Shown here piece after piece: positions 50,501-62,600 of a stretch of 64,000 nucleotides of DNA. Below the pieces are notes generated by a model. The model ran no database searches and was not told the DNA's origin. It saw nothing but the letters and a program-made list of their open reading frames with translations. The position numbers were made by a program, and so were the translations under genes. The DNA is taken from the NCBI GenBank assembly GCA_949357655.1, contig CASHTG010000001.1, forward strand, positions 3,844,001 to 3,908,000, written 5' to 3'. Position 1 is the stretch's first letter. The number at the start of each line of letters is the position of its first letter. This DNA is from Parascedosporium putredinis. Taxonomy: Eukaryota; Ascomycota; Sordariomycetes; Microascales; Microascaceae.

Positions 50501-52020
50501 TCGGTGGGAATCGTCAAGTCTCGATGCTCCATCGGTCCACACAGCATCCTCCTGACGCGTGCCCCCACAGCCTGCCTTTTCACGCGTTTTGGCCAATTAA
50601 ATCTCTGGCCAGACGCGAAGCTCTCGTGCCCCCTGTTCGTCATACTGTGCGGAGAATGCCGACCCCTGGTTGCCTTGACAACCCCGCTCAGCTTGTTCAT
50701 GTCCGCGTCTGATTAAAGGCTTGGGGAGAGGAATTGGGTTTCGTGAGCGGAAATCGGGAAGCCCGCCCGCCCGGCAAGTTTATTATCAGGTGGATTCCAC
50801 CATTTATTAGTGTAAGCCTGAAGGGTTCGACAGGCCTGTCGTGCCCCGCAATCCGGTTTGATGCTGTGTATTGCTTGTAATGATCCTCGGGCAAAGTTAT
50901 GCCAAGGCCATTTCTCTCCTCAGATGCCACTGTCTCAAGCCGCCTTTATTGCGGTGATATTATTAGAGAGTAGCCCCGAGAGGGCCTGGTGCATTTGATG
51001 CGTACTCTACACTAAAGGTCGTGACGGGCATCATGATCGAGTAGAAGGCGGTAGGGGAGTAGATCGCAGGGGATTGAAGCCCTTCATCTCCACCTGTCCC
51101 CTTGGAATTGATCAAGGAGCCTTTGCCCCAGATGTTGTTTACACCCGTTGAGGCCTCTAGTTGGTCTGATTCAACTATAATCGAGATAAGCACCTTAAGA
51201 ACTGTTTACCGTGGACTCTTGAATTAATGTGGTATCATTATTGTTCTATCTTCTGGGAGCTATGTGAAAGGGATCTGAAGTGTAGTCAGGTCATTGTCAA
51301 CTGAGCTCAAAAGCAAGCAACTTGTTTGTTCTACAACATTCCACCGTGTGGACCGAACTCCTCGGCCCCATACCCCGCCTAGCCTTGCCGAAAGGATAAT
51401 AACCCTTTGGTTTACTGCCGGCATTCTGCATTGTGTCTTCTTCATACCCTGTCAGGTGAGCGGGTTGTAAGTTTTACGAGAGATGGTGCAGGCAAAAAGC
51501 CTGACCAGAGCTAAGGAGGAAGAAGGCATCGCCTGTAATGTCTCGACCTCCTTAGAAAATTGTTGTTCTTGAGATGACGCAGGATGGACCAGCTGCATTG
51601 AATATTAATGCTGAGCGGTCTAAACCAGGCACTGCCACTGATATAACCCCAGGCATGGTGCCGTGCACTTAAGGCTGGGCGCTAGTTGAGGAAAGGGAGA
51701 GGAAGGGTTGGGTTGGATTGGGTAGGGGGCAGATTGGGACGGAAATCAACGGACACAAGCAGTGATGATACTGATCTAACGCGGTCTTGGAGTCTCCTGC
51801 TTGAAGGCTGAAGCACCGTTCTCGGCAGGGATTCGGCACTGGGATCTAAGACCTGCGGTTGTTCGAAGCTACCCTGATTCGAGGTGAAGCATCAATATGA
51901 TGCAGTGAGACACCGTCGCCGCCCCTCATGGCATCAAGTGAGGCGCATCGCCGTCTGCCGCTTGCCATAGAATAGGCTTGTATGCGGCAAAGTGGTCCTA
52001 GTGTGGCATGCACTCGCCTT
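47573..52020. other. About 4.4 kb without a supported gene; HEX1 5' region on the left
   Basis: The left part should contain the missing first exon, leader and promoter of HEX1 on the minus strand. The right end holds the 3' UTR of the zinc-finger gene. A CTCGC pentanucleotide repeat lies at 50091-50113. Open frames at 48.7-49.3 kb exist on both strands and show no motif or splice-supported chain. Confidence 0.5.
50091..50113. repeat. CTCGC pentanucleotide repeat (about 4.5 copies)
   Basis: Perfect short tandem repeat in non-coding sequence. Confidence 0.8.
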
Positions 52021-55000
52021 TCATAATTTGATGTTGCCTAGGGGAAGTACCCTCGACTGGTCCGCGTAGAACTGAGCGCGATAGTCGACGATGGCTTTAC
52101 TGATGACATTGAAATCCTTACTTTGCTTAGCCTTGAATTCCGAGAGTAGCGCCCGGAGGCCATCGATATATCGTTCTTGCTCCTTTCCCTCAAGTTTCTC
52201 CGAATTGCCAAGTTGCAAAAGAATCTGACTGTCTACAGAGCGGAATGATTAATCGAAACGTCAGCGTCGATCTAGGCTGGCGCAAACCTTGGTCAGTCAA
52301 TGTTAGTTGCCGGGGTCTACTTACCAGGTATGTCGATAGCGTCTGCATGTTGAAACTCGCAGGCGGCGCCTTTGTGACACCCTTCGGGCGATAAACTATC
52401 TAAACAAAATGGGAGCGTGGAGTTGATCTTGTTACTGTAGGTCAGAGACCGAAGTCCTTGTGAGACATCCTGGTCAAAGTTGGGGTGGAAACGATATGAT
52501 AAGAACTCTTTTAGTACGCTTTGATAAGGGACGAATCCTGGCGTGGTGAGGCGGCTAGGTGCGATGTGAATCTCCGTTGTCGGTTCTGGGCTTTCTTCGT
52601 TGGAATGCGCGGCGGCATTCGAGATGTGGGTGGAAACAGACAAGGGTACAGCCTCTTGCATCCCGGGCTTGGCTGGGAGAGGCTGCGTTTGTTTGGGCGC
52701 GTGCAGTGCTGTAACCTGTGTTGTATGCTCTTCTATGTCTGACGCGCCTGGACCCTGGGCCTGCTGCCCTGCGTTTTCGATGGGAACGCCCCTGGGCTTG
52801 GTTCGGGGTGTGATTGTGGGGAGGGTGTTGTCAAAACTTCGGGAGCTCCAGCGGTAGGCGCGTCCGGCATTACTAAATCTTCGGATGCATCGACGGGGGC
52901 GGAGTGCGGCTCAGGCGTCGTCCCACTGGGTGCTCCATTTACGGCACCGACGCGGGAACCGCCGCTTGTTCCGCTTTCAGCTACAGACGACGACGACTTC
53001 GAGAGTACCAAAGTCCCCGTGAACGGGGCCGATTCAATGTTAGCAGAAGTGTGGGAACTTTGCTTTAGCCCAGGAGGGGCAGCGTCATTATCGGCGTCGA
53101 AAATCTGGGTAGCATATTGGGGGCTAGGTTGACCGGAGCTGCTGGATGAAGCATCTTTCGGCGCGAGAGAGGCATCTTCGGCCCAAGTGTTGCCTTCAGT
53201 GAGGCTTGCCAATTCTGACGCCAATTTCGCCTTTTCCGCAAGCATGTCATCCACCTCCCTTTCAATGCGAGCAACCTGAGACCTAAGCAATCGTAATTTG
53301 GCTGTCCTGGCCCGTATCGTTGATTCTAGCGTGGGCAAGGAGTCACTGACGACTCGAAGCCGCTGACCACGCTGACTATCGGCTGCTGGGACATGTCTGA
53401 CTTTGGGCAGAACTTTTGCACTTCTCCTTCCTTGGTTTGAGGGGTTTGATTGGAAGGAGGCTAGGTGGATTGGGGGAGTGAGATTGTGCAGACGAGGGCC
53501 TTGAAACTGGGTGTTGTGAGGCGGCGGGAGTATTTGACCCTTCCGGAGGAGTTTGCGATTGTGCAGCAGGGTCTTTGGGCGCTGCTTTGGCCCGCTTTCG
53601 TCTTTCCGCCTCGGCAATCTTGCGCTTCATTTCATCGATATGCTGGTTGATGCGTTGAAGTTCTACGGAGTCTGCCTGCCTCGGCGGTCCCGCATATTCT
53701 GATCCAGAGGCAGGGCTGGCGAGACCGTGCTGGTTGAGCATATCGGCCGGAAGGGGACGATCGCGCAAGTGGGAGAGCCGACCCTGATGCTGATTATTGG
53801 GGTGGTTGGATTCGGGAGGAAGATCATCAGCCTGAGAGCCAATCTCCATCTCCACATCCTCATCATCTGAATCGTCACTGACATCGATGACGAGAGGCTT
53901 CTCAACGTTATGTTGGTTGAAGGCTCGTTTGAAGGGGGTGCTGTCGAGTTTTCGTTCAAGTCGGATGCTGTAGGACGCTTCCGCGGATGATTTGACCCTG
54001 TGTCCGAAAGAAACAGGCCAGGGATAGAGCTTAAAGCTGGCGCCTGTGACGAGTTTGGAGACTCGGGCCTTGGGTCGAGTTCCGTGGTCTGGTGTGCAAG
54101 GGCGTTGGGGACGGACGGCGATGGGCCCGCCGGGCCCTGGCTTGATGTATCAGGTACAACGCCTGGCACACTAGTTTGTACCGCGGCTTCCCTTTCAGTT
54201 ACCTTCTGTGCGCGGAGGGCGCGGGACTTCTGGAGGGCCTCTAGTTTGAGCTGTAGTAGGCGCTCTTTCTCCGTTTTCTTTGCCGCCTTGTCCCTAGAAA
54301 TCTCCGAGGCGTCTTGTTGCCCTGCCTGTTGTGGACTGGTGCGTGTTGTGGAGGATGCCGTGGTATCGTTTGAGGTCGCCGCCGGACGGCTACTGCTAGA
54401 CAAGTCCTGTTGCTTCGCATTTTTCGCTGCAAGCAGTCGAGCAATGCGATCCTTCCGTTCTTCTTGTTTCTGAGAAGTGGCCGTTACCGGGGGCTTAGAA
54501 GTAGAGGCGGGGGCAACGACAACTGGGATCGGTTTCGGGACGGATGGAGCGTGATCATCGATCGCGGATGGTTGGATATCATGGCTTTTGGCGGCGGTTG
54601 GCGGCTCGGCTGGGGCTTTGTTGGTTTTCGTGTCTAGACCCAGACCGCTGAAAAGGTCGCGGACAATCTTGGCGTCAATACCCTCATCGAGATAGTCTTG
54701 GAAGCGAACTTCTAGTGGCCAGAGCCTTAGGATAGAAGCCTGCGCCTTTTTCTCGCCTCGGCTGGGGAGTCGACTTGAGCCTGACCAGAAAGATGGCCTA
54801 GAGGCGGAGTTGAAATAGTTGGCCTAGAAAGCGATTCTGCTATACATCGGGTTAGTAGTTTGCACCTGAAAAAGACAGAGATCAAAGCGTTTAGACCTGG
54901 ACTTACGTAGGCCATCGCCAGCTTCATTCTGCTGAGAGGAAGGGGAGGTGGTTGACAGCTCTTTCAAGGAAAGAAAAGGTGAGTAAGAACGCGATCTCTC

Positions 55001-55694
55001 TCGAGCTAGACGGTTAAAAGTTAGGAAAATGACTCAACACAACGGTGCAGTCTTACATACCCGCCATCGCCGACTCTCCAGACACTGGGAGCGAAGGAAC
55101 ATCAATAGGCGGATCCGGTCGCTCTAGTTGGGCAGGATCATACTCCTCGTCATCTGGTATTTGATGCTGCTTCGATACTGAAGAAGCGCTGGCTCGTTTG
55201 GGAGATTGAATGTATGGTTCATATAGATCTTCAAATCTTGATTCGTCGAGCTCACCTTCCTCCATGGCATCGCTTGCGGGATGTCGGGGAGTATGTTGTG
55301 AATGGCTGATGACCGGGGCTCGATCGCTTTCTTGGGGATGCGAGTAAGGGAGCTGATAAGAGTTTCGGGCAAGAGACTGGGGCCCGCTTCGAGCATTGTT
55401 TGATGGGTGGGAGATGCGATCGGGCTGTGCCTTCCGCGCGGGATGATTGTTGGGGATGGTGGTGGAGGTGTTGGGCGCGGTGGGAGGTGCGACAGAAGGT
55501 GTCGCGAAAGAGAGTCCTGGAATCACTGTGTTGTATTGGAATGACTGCTGGGAGGATATGGAGTGCTCGGAACCGAGACCAGGAACCGTAGGAGGTAGAG
55601 GGAGATTGGTGCCGGCCGGGCCCGGTGGGTGTGGAAATGGCGCCGGATGATTCTGGCCGTGGCCAAGCATTCGGTGAAAGGCTTGTTGACTCAT
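52021..55694 (-). CDS. CCCH zinc-finger protein of the Red1/ZFC3H1 family (zf-C3H1)
   Basis: In fission yeast and animals this family links nuclear RNAs to exosome decay (MTREC/PAXT). ATG 55694 opens a Pro/Gln/Ser-rich N-terminus with MEEGELDESRFEDLYEPYI. Introns are 55008-55060 (GTATGT..CTAG), 54837-54906 (GTAAGT, branch TACTAAC, acceptor AGCAG) and 52233-52324 (GTAAGT..TGTAG). Conserved parts in order: WPLEVRFQDYLDEGIDAKIV, a charged helix, coiled coils (ELQRINQHIDEMKRKIAEAE; later QVARIEREVDDMLAEKAKLA), FVPYQSVLKEFLSYRFHPNF, RSLTYSNKINSTLPFC, and the finger C-x8-C-x5-C-x3-H (FCLDSLSPEGCHKGAACEFQH, residues not altered). The end is ILLQLGNSEK...YRAQFYADQSRVLPLG, stop 52021-52023. Four one-base losses sit in homopolymers at 54747-54751, 53934-53938, 53472-53476 and 52789-52792. 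The Red1 role is transferred from the family. Confidence 0.85.
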
Positions 55695-56654
55695 GATCTC
55701 GAAGACGATGATTTGATCTTGAATACTGCTAGGTATTCTATAGGAGGGGTCGGTATCGTGACATGAGCCTTAAAGGAAGGAGACGGCAGTGTGGAAACGG
55801 TCAGGGAGGCTTGGTCGTCGCGTCTCGGTTATTGAATCCATCAAAGTAGGCTCGGTCTTTTGATTGTGCGACCTTCTCAGTACCGTGTTTCGATGGTATA
55901 TGTCAGAGCGCCTGGGACAGGCGGAGATGTATGAGAGATAACACTAGATGAAGGTGGCAGATAAAAACATTTGTCATGGTAGTAAAGCTTTAACGAGTAA
56001 GTCGGTCGTTGATGGCGAACCTGTGATCTCAAAAATGTTAATGCCAGAGATTGATCCCACCAAGCTCGGTCTTGGTTTAATTAGCCGATATTTAGCAGGC
56101 GTCAAGTCTTCATGCCTGAAAATATGTGTGAATGGCCCCTGCACCTGCCCCACAACGCACCATCATTGACCAACAAAGCCTTCCCTATCCGAGCTGGAAT
56201 ATTGAGTGAGCCGGACCTGGTGGGTGTGCAGTGCCCGCAACCGCACTGTGTTAGCACGCCACGTGATTTTGTTTACTTCACGGCTCACTGCCAGGGCAAC
56301 AGCATCTCCAACGCCGAGAGCTCTCATCGAGGTTCATGACGAAGCCAACAACGACCACACATTCCTTGACTCAACACAGGTAGACTAACCGGCTTTCGGC
56401 GTCTTTTTTACTTTCTGTGTCGAACCGAGACATTTGACTGTCTTGGGATTTGCAGTTTTCTTGTTTGTTGTAATAAGTCTTCCTACCAAGCCATTTCTTA
56501 TTCATCCTAGTCGCGATCCCGTGCCTCTATTTACCACCGACTGTGTTCGAGTCTTGAGCTAGGCAGGACTTGCCAAGGTCTCTCCCCTCGACCCACGCGC
56601 GACAAAAACCCTCCCTGGCAAAAGCCTTGAGCAGAACATAGATGACGCGTGAAA
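55695..56654. promoter_or_regulatory. Shared divergent upstream region
   Basis: This 960-bp spacer separates the start codons of the Red1-like gene (minus) and the myosin gene (plus), so both promoters and 5' UTRs must fit here unless further upstream exons exist. No TATA box or operator could be assigned with confidence. Confidence 0.5.
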
Positions 56655-59600
56655 ATGGCGTCTAGCGCGCAAACAATGGCCCAGCGCCGCAGCATATTCA
56701 CGCGGGGTGAGCCTACATCGCCGGTTGCGAGCTCAACGCCACGACCGAAATCAACCCTCATATCCTCCCCTTTCACATCTTCCTCCCCGTCGCCCCGGCG
56801 GAATCTAGGGCGCGGTCCCAGTCGACGTTTGGTACATCTGGGCCACCTCCGGCCCTCGCGAAACACTCCCGAAGCGATTCCAAGACCGGCACTTTCGCCC
56901 CCTCTTTCATTAAAACCGACGCTATGAGGCCAACCTACGATGCTGTTAGGGGAATCGAAGGGGAGAATGATTTCTCTGGAAAGCGCTATGTGTGGCTCAA
57001 GGACCCAAAGACAGCATTCGTGAAAGGTTGGGTTGTGGAAGAACTAGACGGGCAAAGAGTTCTGGTTCAATGCGACGATGGCACTGTATGATTCTTCTTC
57101 CCTTGCATTTTTGGTCTCCTCTCCACCCATTATGGCATTACTGACTTCCCGTCTTATAGCAAAGAGAAGTCGACCTGGAGAGCGTCGATAAGGTCAACCC
57201 TGCCAAGTTCGACAAGGCAAACGATATGGCCGAGTTGACGCACTTGAACGAGGCGTCTGTGGTCCACAACCTTCACATGCGCTACCAATCCGACCTCATA
57301 TATACGTACTCGGGTCTCTTCCTAGTCACCGTTAATCCTTATTGCCCGCTACCCATCTACACCAACGAGTACATCAACATGTACAAGGGCAGGAATCGAG
57401 AGGATACGAAGCCCCATATCTTCGCCATGGCTGATCATGCGTTCCGTAATCTGGTGGAAGAGGGAGAGAACCAGAGCATCCTGGTGACTGGAGAGTCGGG
57501 TGCCGGTAAAACTGAAAACACGAAAAAAGTGATCCAGTATCTCGCCGCCGTTGCGCATTCTGATTCCTTAGTCAAGAGCAGGCCTCAACACACCAATCTT
57601 TCACAGCAGATTCTCAGAGCCAATCCGATTCTTGAATCCTTCGGTAATGCCCAGACTGTCCGCAACAACAATTCGTCACGTTTCGGCAAGTTCATCCGCA
57701 TCGAGTTCTCTCGGACGGGCTCGATCGCGGGTGCCTTCATCGATTGGTACCTGCTGGAAAAGTCTCGTGTTGTACGAATCAATGCCAACGAACGCAATTA
57801 TCATATCTTCTACCAGCTTTTAAACGGTGCAGATAACCGTATGAAGCATGAATTTTTGTTGGACGGGCTCCATGTTGATGACTTTTCTTACACGCGCGGA
57901 GGCCAGGATACCATCGTGGGTATCTCCGATAGGGAGGAATGGAGTTCTCTTCTCGAAGCGTTTTCCGTCATGGGATTCACGGATAAGGATCAGAGCTCTA
58001 TCCTCCGAACTATCGCCGCTGTCCTCCATTTGGGCAACATATCAGTGGTCAAGGAGAGCCGTATGGCTGACCAGGCGCGCTTGGCACCCGACAGCGAGCG
58101 ACAGGCTGCAAAAGCTTGCCAGCTTCTTGGAATACCTCTTGAGCCGTTTATACAGGCGCTTTTACACCCAAAGGTCAAGGCTGGGCGCGAATGGGTGGAG
58201 AAGGTACAAACTCCTGACCAGGTTCGACTCGCAATCGATGCTTTGGCAAAGGGCATCTATGAGCGCGGCTTCGGTGATCTCGTCAACCGCATTAACCGGC
58301 AGCTGGACCGCAACGGAATGGGCATGGACGACTCTCACTTCATCGGCGTACTCGATATCGCAGGCTTCGAGATCTTTGAGCAGAACAGCTTTGAGCAGCT
58401 TTGCATTAATTACACCAACGAGAAGCTGCAGCAGTTTTTCAATCACCACATGTTCGTTCTCGAACAAGAAGAATATGCCCGAGAGCAAATCGAATGGCAG
58501 TTCATCGACTTTGGCCGAGACCTTCAGCCCACTATCGACCTCATAGAGCTTCCCAATCCAATCGGCATATTCTCGTGCCTCGATGAAGACTGCGTGATGC
58601 CCAAGGCCACCGACAAGTCTTTCACGGAAAAGCTCAACGGGCTTTGGGAGAAGAAGACGGATAAGTATAGGCCGTCTCGACTTGGACAAGGCTTTGTACT
58701 CACACACTACGCTTCCGAGGTTGAGTACTCTACTGAGGATGGCTGGAGAAGAACAAGGACCCCCTCAATGATAACGTCACACGCCTACTCGCCGCCTCGA
58801 ACGACGCCCATGTCGCAAATCTCTTTGCAGATTGTGCGGAGCTCGACGACGACCACGGAGGTGCGAGAAGTCGGGTCAAGAAGGGCCTCTTCAGGACGGT
58901 TGCTCAAAGACACAAGGAGCAGCTGCACAGCCTCATGACACAGCTTCACTCAACCCACCCGCATTTTGTTCGTTGCATTCTGCCGAATCATAAGAAGAGG
59001 CCGAAGCAGTTCAACAATCTACTAGTGCTTGACCAACTTCGATGCAATGGTGTCCTCGAAGGAATCCGCATCGCTCGAACCGGATTTCCCAACCGTCTTG
59101 CCTTTGCAGAGTTTAGGCAGCGATACGAGGTGTTGTGCCGTGATATGCCAAAAGGCTATCTAGAGGGCCAGTCCGCAGTCGCCATCATGCTCGACAAGCT
59201 CGGTCTAGACCGCACACTCTTCAGGGTCGGCCTTACCAAGGTTTTCTTCCGGGCGGGTGTTCTCGCCGAGCTGGAGGAAAAGCGCGATGCGCTGATCACG
59301 GAAGTCATGACACAGTTCCAGGCGGTGGCCCGTGGATACGTGCAGAGGCGTATTGCTTACAAGCGGCTGTTCCGGGCCGAAGCCACGAGGATCGTGCAGT
59401 CTAATTTCCGCGTCTACCTTGATCTCGTGGAGAATCCTTGGTGGCAACTTCTGGTTAAGATGAAGCCCTTGCTAGGCGACACTAGGTCGGCAACCGAGGT
59501 GAGAAAGCGAGACGAGATGATCCGCCTGCTCAATGAAAAGATCACCACCGAAGCGGAGTCGAAGAAGAAGCTCGAGGAAGATAGGCGAAACACGCATGCG

Positions 59601-62600
59601 GATATGATGCGGATTCAGCAAACCCTCGAGAGTGAGCGGGCTCTTGCCCTTGATAAAGAGGAGATCTTCAAGCGACTTCAACTACGGGAAGCGGAGCTAG
59701 AGGACAAACTTGCGGGTGCTCTAGAAGATCAAGAAAGGCTCGAGGACCAATTAGACGATCTCCTGGACGCGAAGAAGGAGGCAGGTCTAGAGGTTGAAAA
59801 GTTCCGCTCCCAGCTGGAGCAAGCCGCCGGCCTCATCGCACGGCTCGAGGAGGAGAAGCAGTCTCTCGCCCAAAAGGTCGCTGACCTCGAACATGCTCTC
59901 GATGACATCTCTCAACAACAGTCTCAGCGAAGTGAACAAGAAGCCGTGCTTGAGGAGGAGATCAAAATGCTACAGAGCCAGCTTTCCGTAAAAGATCGGA
60001 AAACAAGGGATCTCGAAACCAGACTCCTCAAGGCCGATCAAGACCTCGAGGTCAAGCTTCACAACACACAAAAGGAACTTCAGTCATCGAAACTGAGGGA
60101 GCAGCACCTCAGCCGCGAGAACCGAGACATCAACCAACAGCTCTCGCAGCTATCAAAGACCTCTACGGACTATGAAGACCTGGTCAGGAAGAAGGAAAGC
60201 GACCTTGCCTTGCTACGGAGTGACAATAAACGATACGAGATGGAACGCCGCAGCTTCGAGGATCAAAAGGCCGCACTTGCGGACGAGAAACAAAAGGCGA
60301 CAAATCGAATCCACGAAGTCCAAGCCGAGATTGCGGCCATGAAGTCTCAGCAGACTCAACTACATCGTGAGGCGGAAGACGCTCGAAATCTGCTGCAAGC
60401 CCGCTTATCGGAAGATGCTCAAGCCGGCCAGAACCGCAAGCTCCTAGAACAGCAGATCAAGGATCTCAAAGATGACCTGTATAAGACTCAGGTTGATCTC
60501 AGCCGTGAACGGCAGTCTCGAGATGACGTTCTCCTTCTGGGCGAGCACAAGTACCAGACGCTTAAGGATGAGTACGAGCGACTCAACGAGGCCAAGATCA
60601 CCATCGAAAAGGAGCTTTATGTCCAGCAGGACACTTTGCGACGCACGATGGAGGCGCGTGCAACTGCGGAAGGAGAGCGGGACGAGGCCCGACAAGAGAT
60701 TCGCCGTCTACGAGCCGCCAAAGCCCAGGCTGAAGAAGCAAGGATCGAGGCAGAGGTGTCAGGAGAGAAGACCGCCACTAAAATCGCCCGAGACCGGGAA
60801 GCGAGCCTTCGAAAAGATTTGGATGCTGCGCACGAGCGCCTTCACTGGTTCGAAGAGCAGTGCGCTGCCCTGAATCAAAAGGTTGAGGATCTGAACAAGC
60901 TCATTCTTGAGTCTGGTAACTTTGGACTGAAGAACGATCAAGCAAAGGATCGACTAGAGCGTGAGTTGGCGACGGTGAAGAGTCGTCTCGCCGCGTCCGA
61001 AAACGATAATCGAGCGCTCCTCAACAAGCTTCAGCACAAGGGGTTGGAAATTGCTCGGTCTACTTCTCGCGCCAACGAAGCCTCTCGCGCGCAGACCATG
61101 TCTCTGCAGCGGGAGAAGACCCGGCTAGAAGAGCAAAACTGCATGCTGCATAAACAGCTTGAAGACTCGCAATTAAACGTCGCTTCCCTGGAAAAGAAGA
61201 TGGAGAAGCTTCAGCTTAACATGGAAGATCTCAACCATGAGGTTGCACGCGAAGCCAAGACGACCCGAAACGCGGAGAAGATGTCGTCTAACTTTACCGT
61301 CCAGCTTGCGGAAGCGAATAGAACCATTGAATCTGAGCGGCAACTCCGTAGCCAAGCCCAGAGCACAGTTCGCTCGCTTCAGGCCTCGCTCGATTCCCGG
61401 GATGGCGAACTGCAAGACCTCCGCGACCAGATGCTCACAATCTTGAAGACCCTTGATCCCGCGGCTAATATTCCGCCCCAAGCGAACGATGCGGGCTCGG
61501 AAAAGCACATGGCAAGACAATTTGACTTGATTCGTAAGATTGAGGAGCTTCAGCAGAATCTCCGAGTACAAACTGCCGCCCGGTCGAGCGCCGAGGCCCA
61601 GCTCGCGGATCTTCGCGCGGTACGCGCAAACGAATCCCCAACCCGGCCGAGGCTCGAGGAGATCCCGCTCAACGAGGTTCAATTTAATCGATCGCCTACT
61701 CAGCGGCACTCGAAACTGCATGCTCGCCACTATTCCAACACGTCCACGCCGACCCGGAAGCCCGTCCTTCATGAGCCTGACCACCAAGATTCCGCTCGGT
61801 CAGACCGCACAGCCGACATTATAAGCTTCAACAATCGCATGGATCTCAAGGCGGAAGTGGAGGAACTCCAAAACCAACTTCAGCTCGCGCAGATGCAAAA
61901 CCGACACCTTCAGAGTCAGGTAGATCGCATGACACCTGGCCCCGACAGCGTCCTAGATCAAAGTCCTTCGCTCCGCCGGATGCAAAAGCTTGAGCAGGCC
62001 AATAGTCGTCTGCAGGAGATGTTGGATGATTCTGCGAAGAAGGTCTCGGCCCTAGAGCGAAGCATCCGCACGGGTGAGCTCTCGCTCCATGATTTGCGCA
62101 CTCGGTCGCACGAGGAGATTCTCGACGCGCTTAACAGTCAGGAGGAATCACGGAAGGCGCTCATATCCAGCCATAAGGACGCTGTTGCTGAGCTCTCGGA
62201 CATCAAGGCCCAATTTGAAAGCTGAGGCACGAGCGTGCCAAGGCAGAGGTTGAGCTACGCGACGTCAAGTCTGACCTAGAGGAGATGAGCCTAGCTAGGG
62301 AGCAAGAGGCGACGAGCCGAAGCCAGCTGCTTCAGGAGTTCGCTGATCTCCAGATTCGCCTGGACGCCGAGACGTCGAAGCTCGCGGATGTTAGCTCGAG
62401 CCTTAACCTCTACAAGGGCCGTGCCGACGAGTACTTCAACAAACTGGAGCAGGCAGAAATTGCCGTTCTCAAGGCTAGTCGGGCGGAGCAATTCGCCAAG
62501 GCCCAGGCCCAAGAGGCGGAGGACGCTTGCGCAGAAATTATGGCGGAGAGGACGAAGATGGACACGGCAATCGAAGATCTTCAGCGCCAGAGCCAAAAAC

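Noticed and set aside
53965..54473. Plus-strand ORF of ~157 codons
   Set aside because: Shadow of the Red1-like gene, which has family motifs, introns and homopolymer-explained frame changes on the other strand.
62219..62284. Possible intron explaining the myosin frame change at 62225
   Set aside because: Coding resumes immediately as LRHERAKAEVELRDVKSDLE with no GT..AG pair; a one-base loss explains it better.
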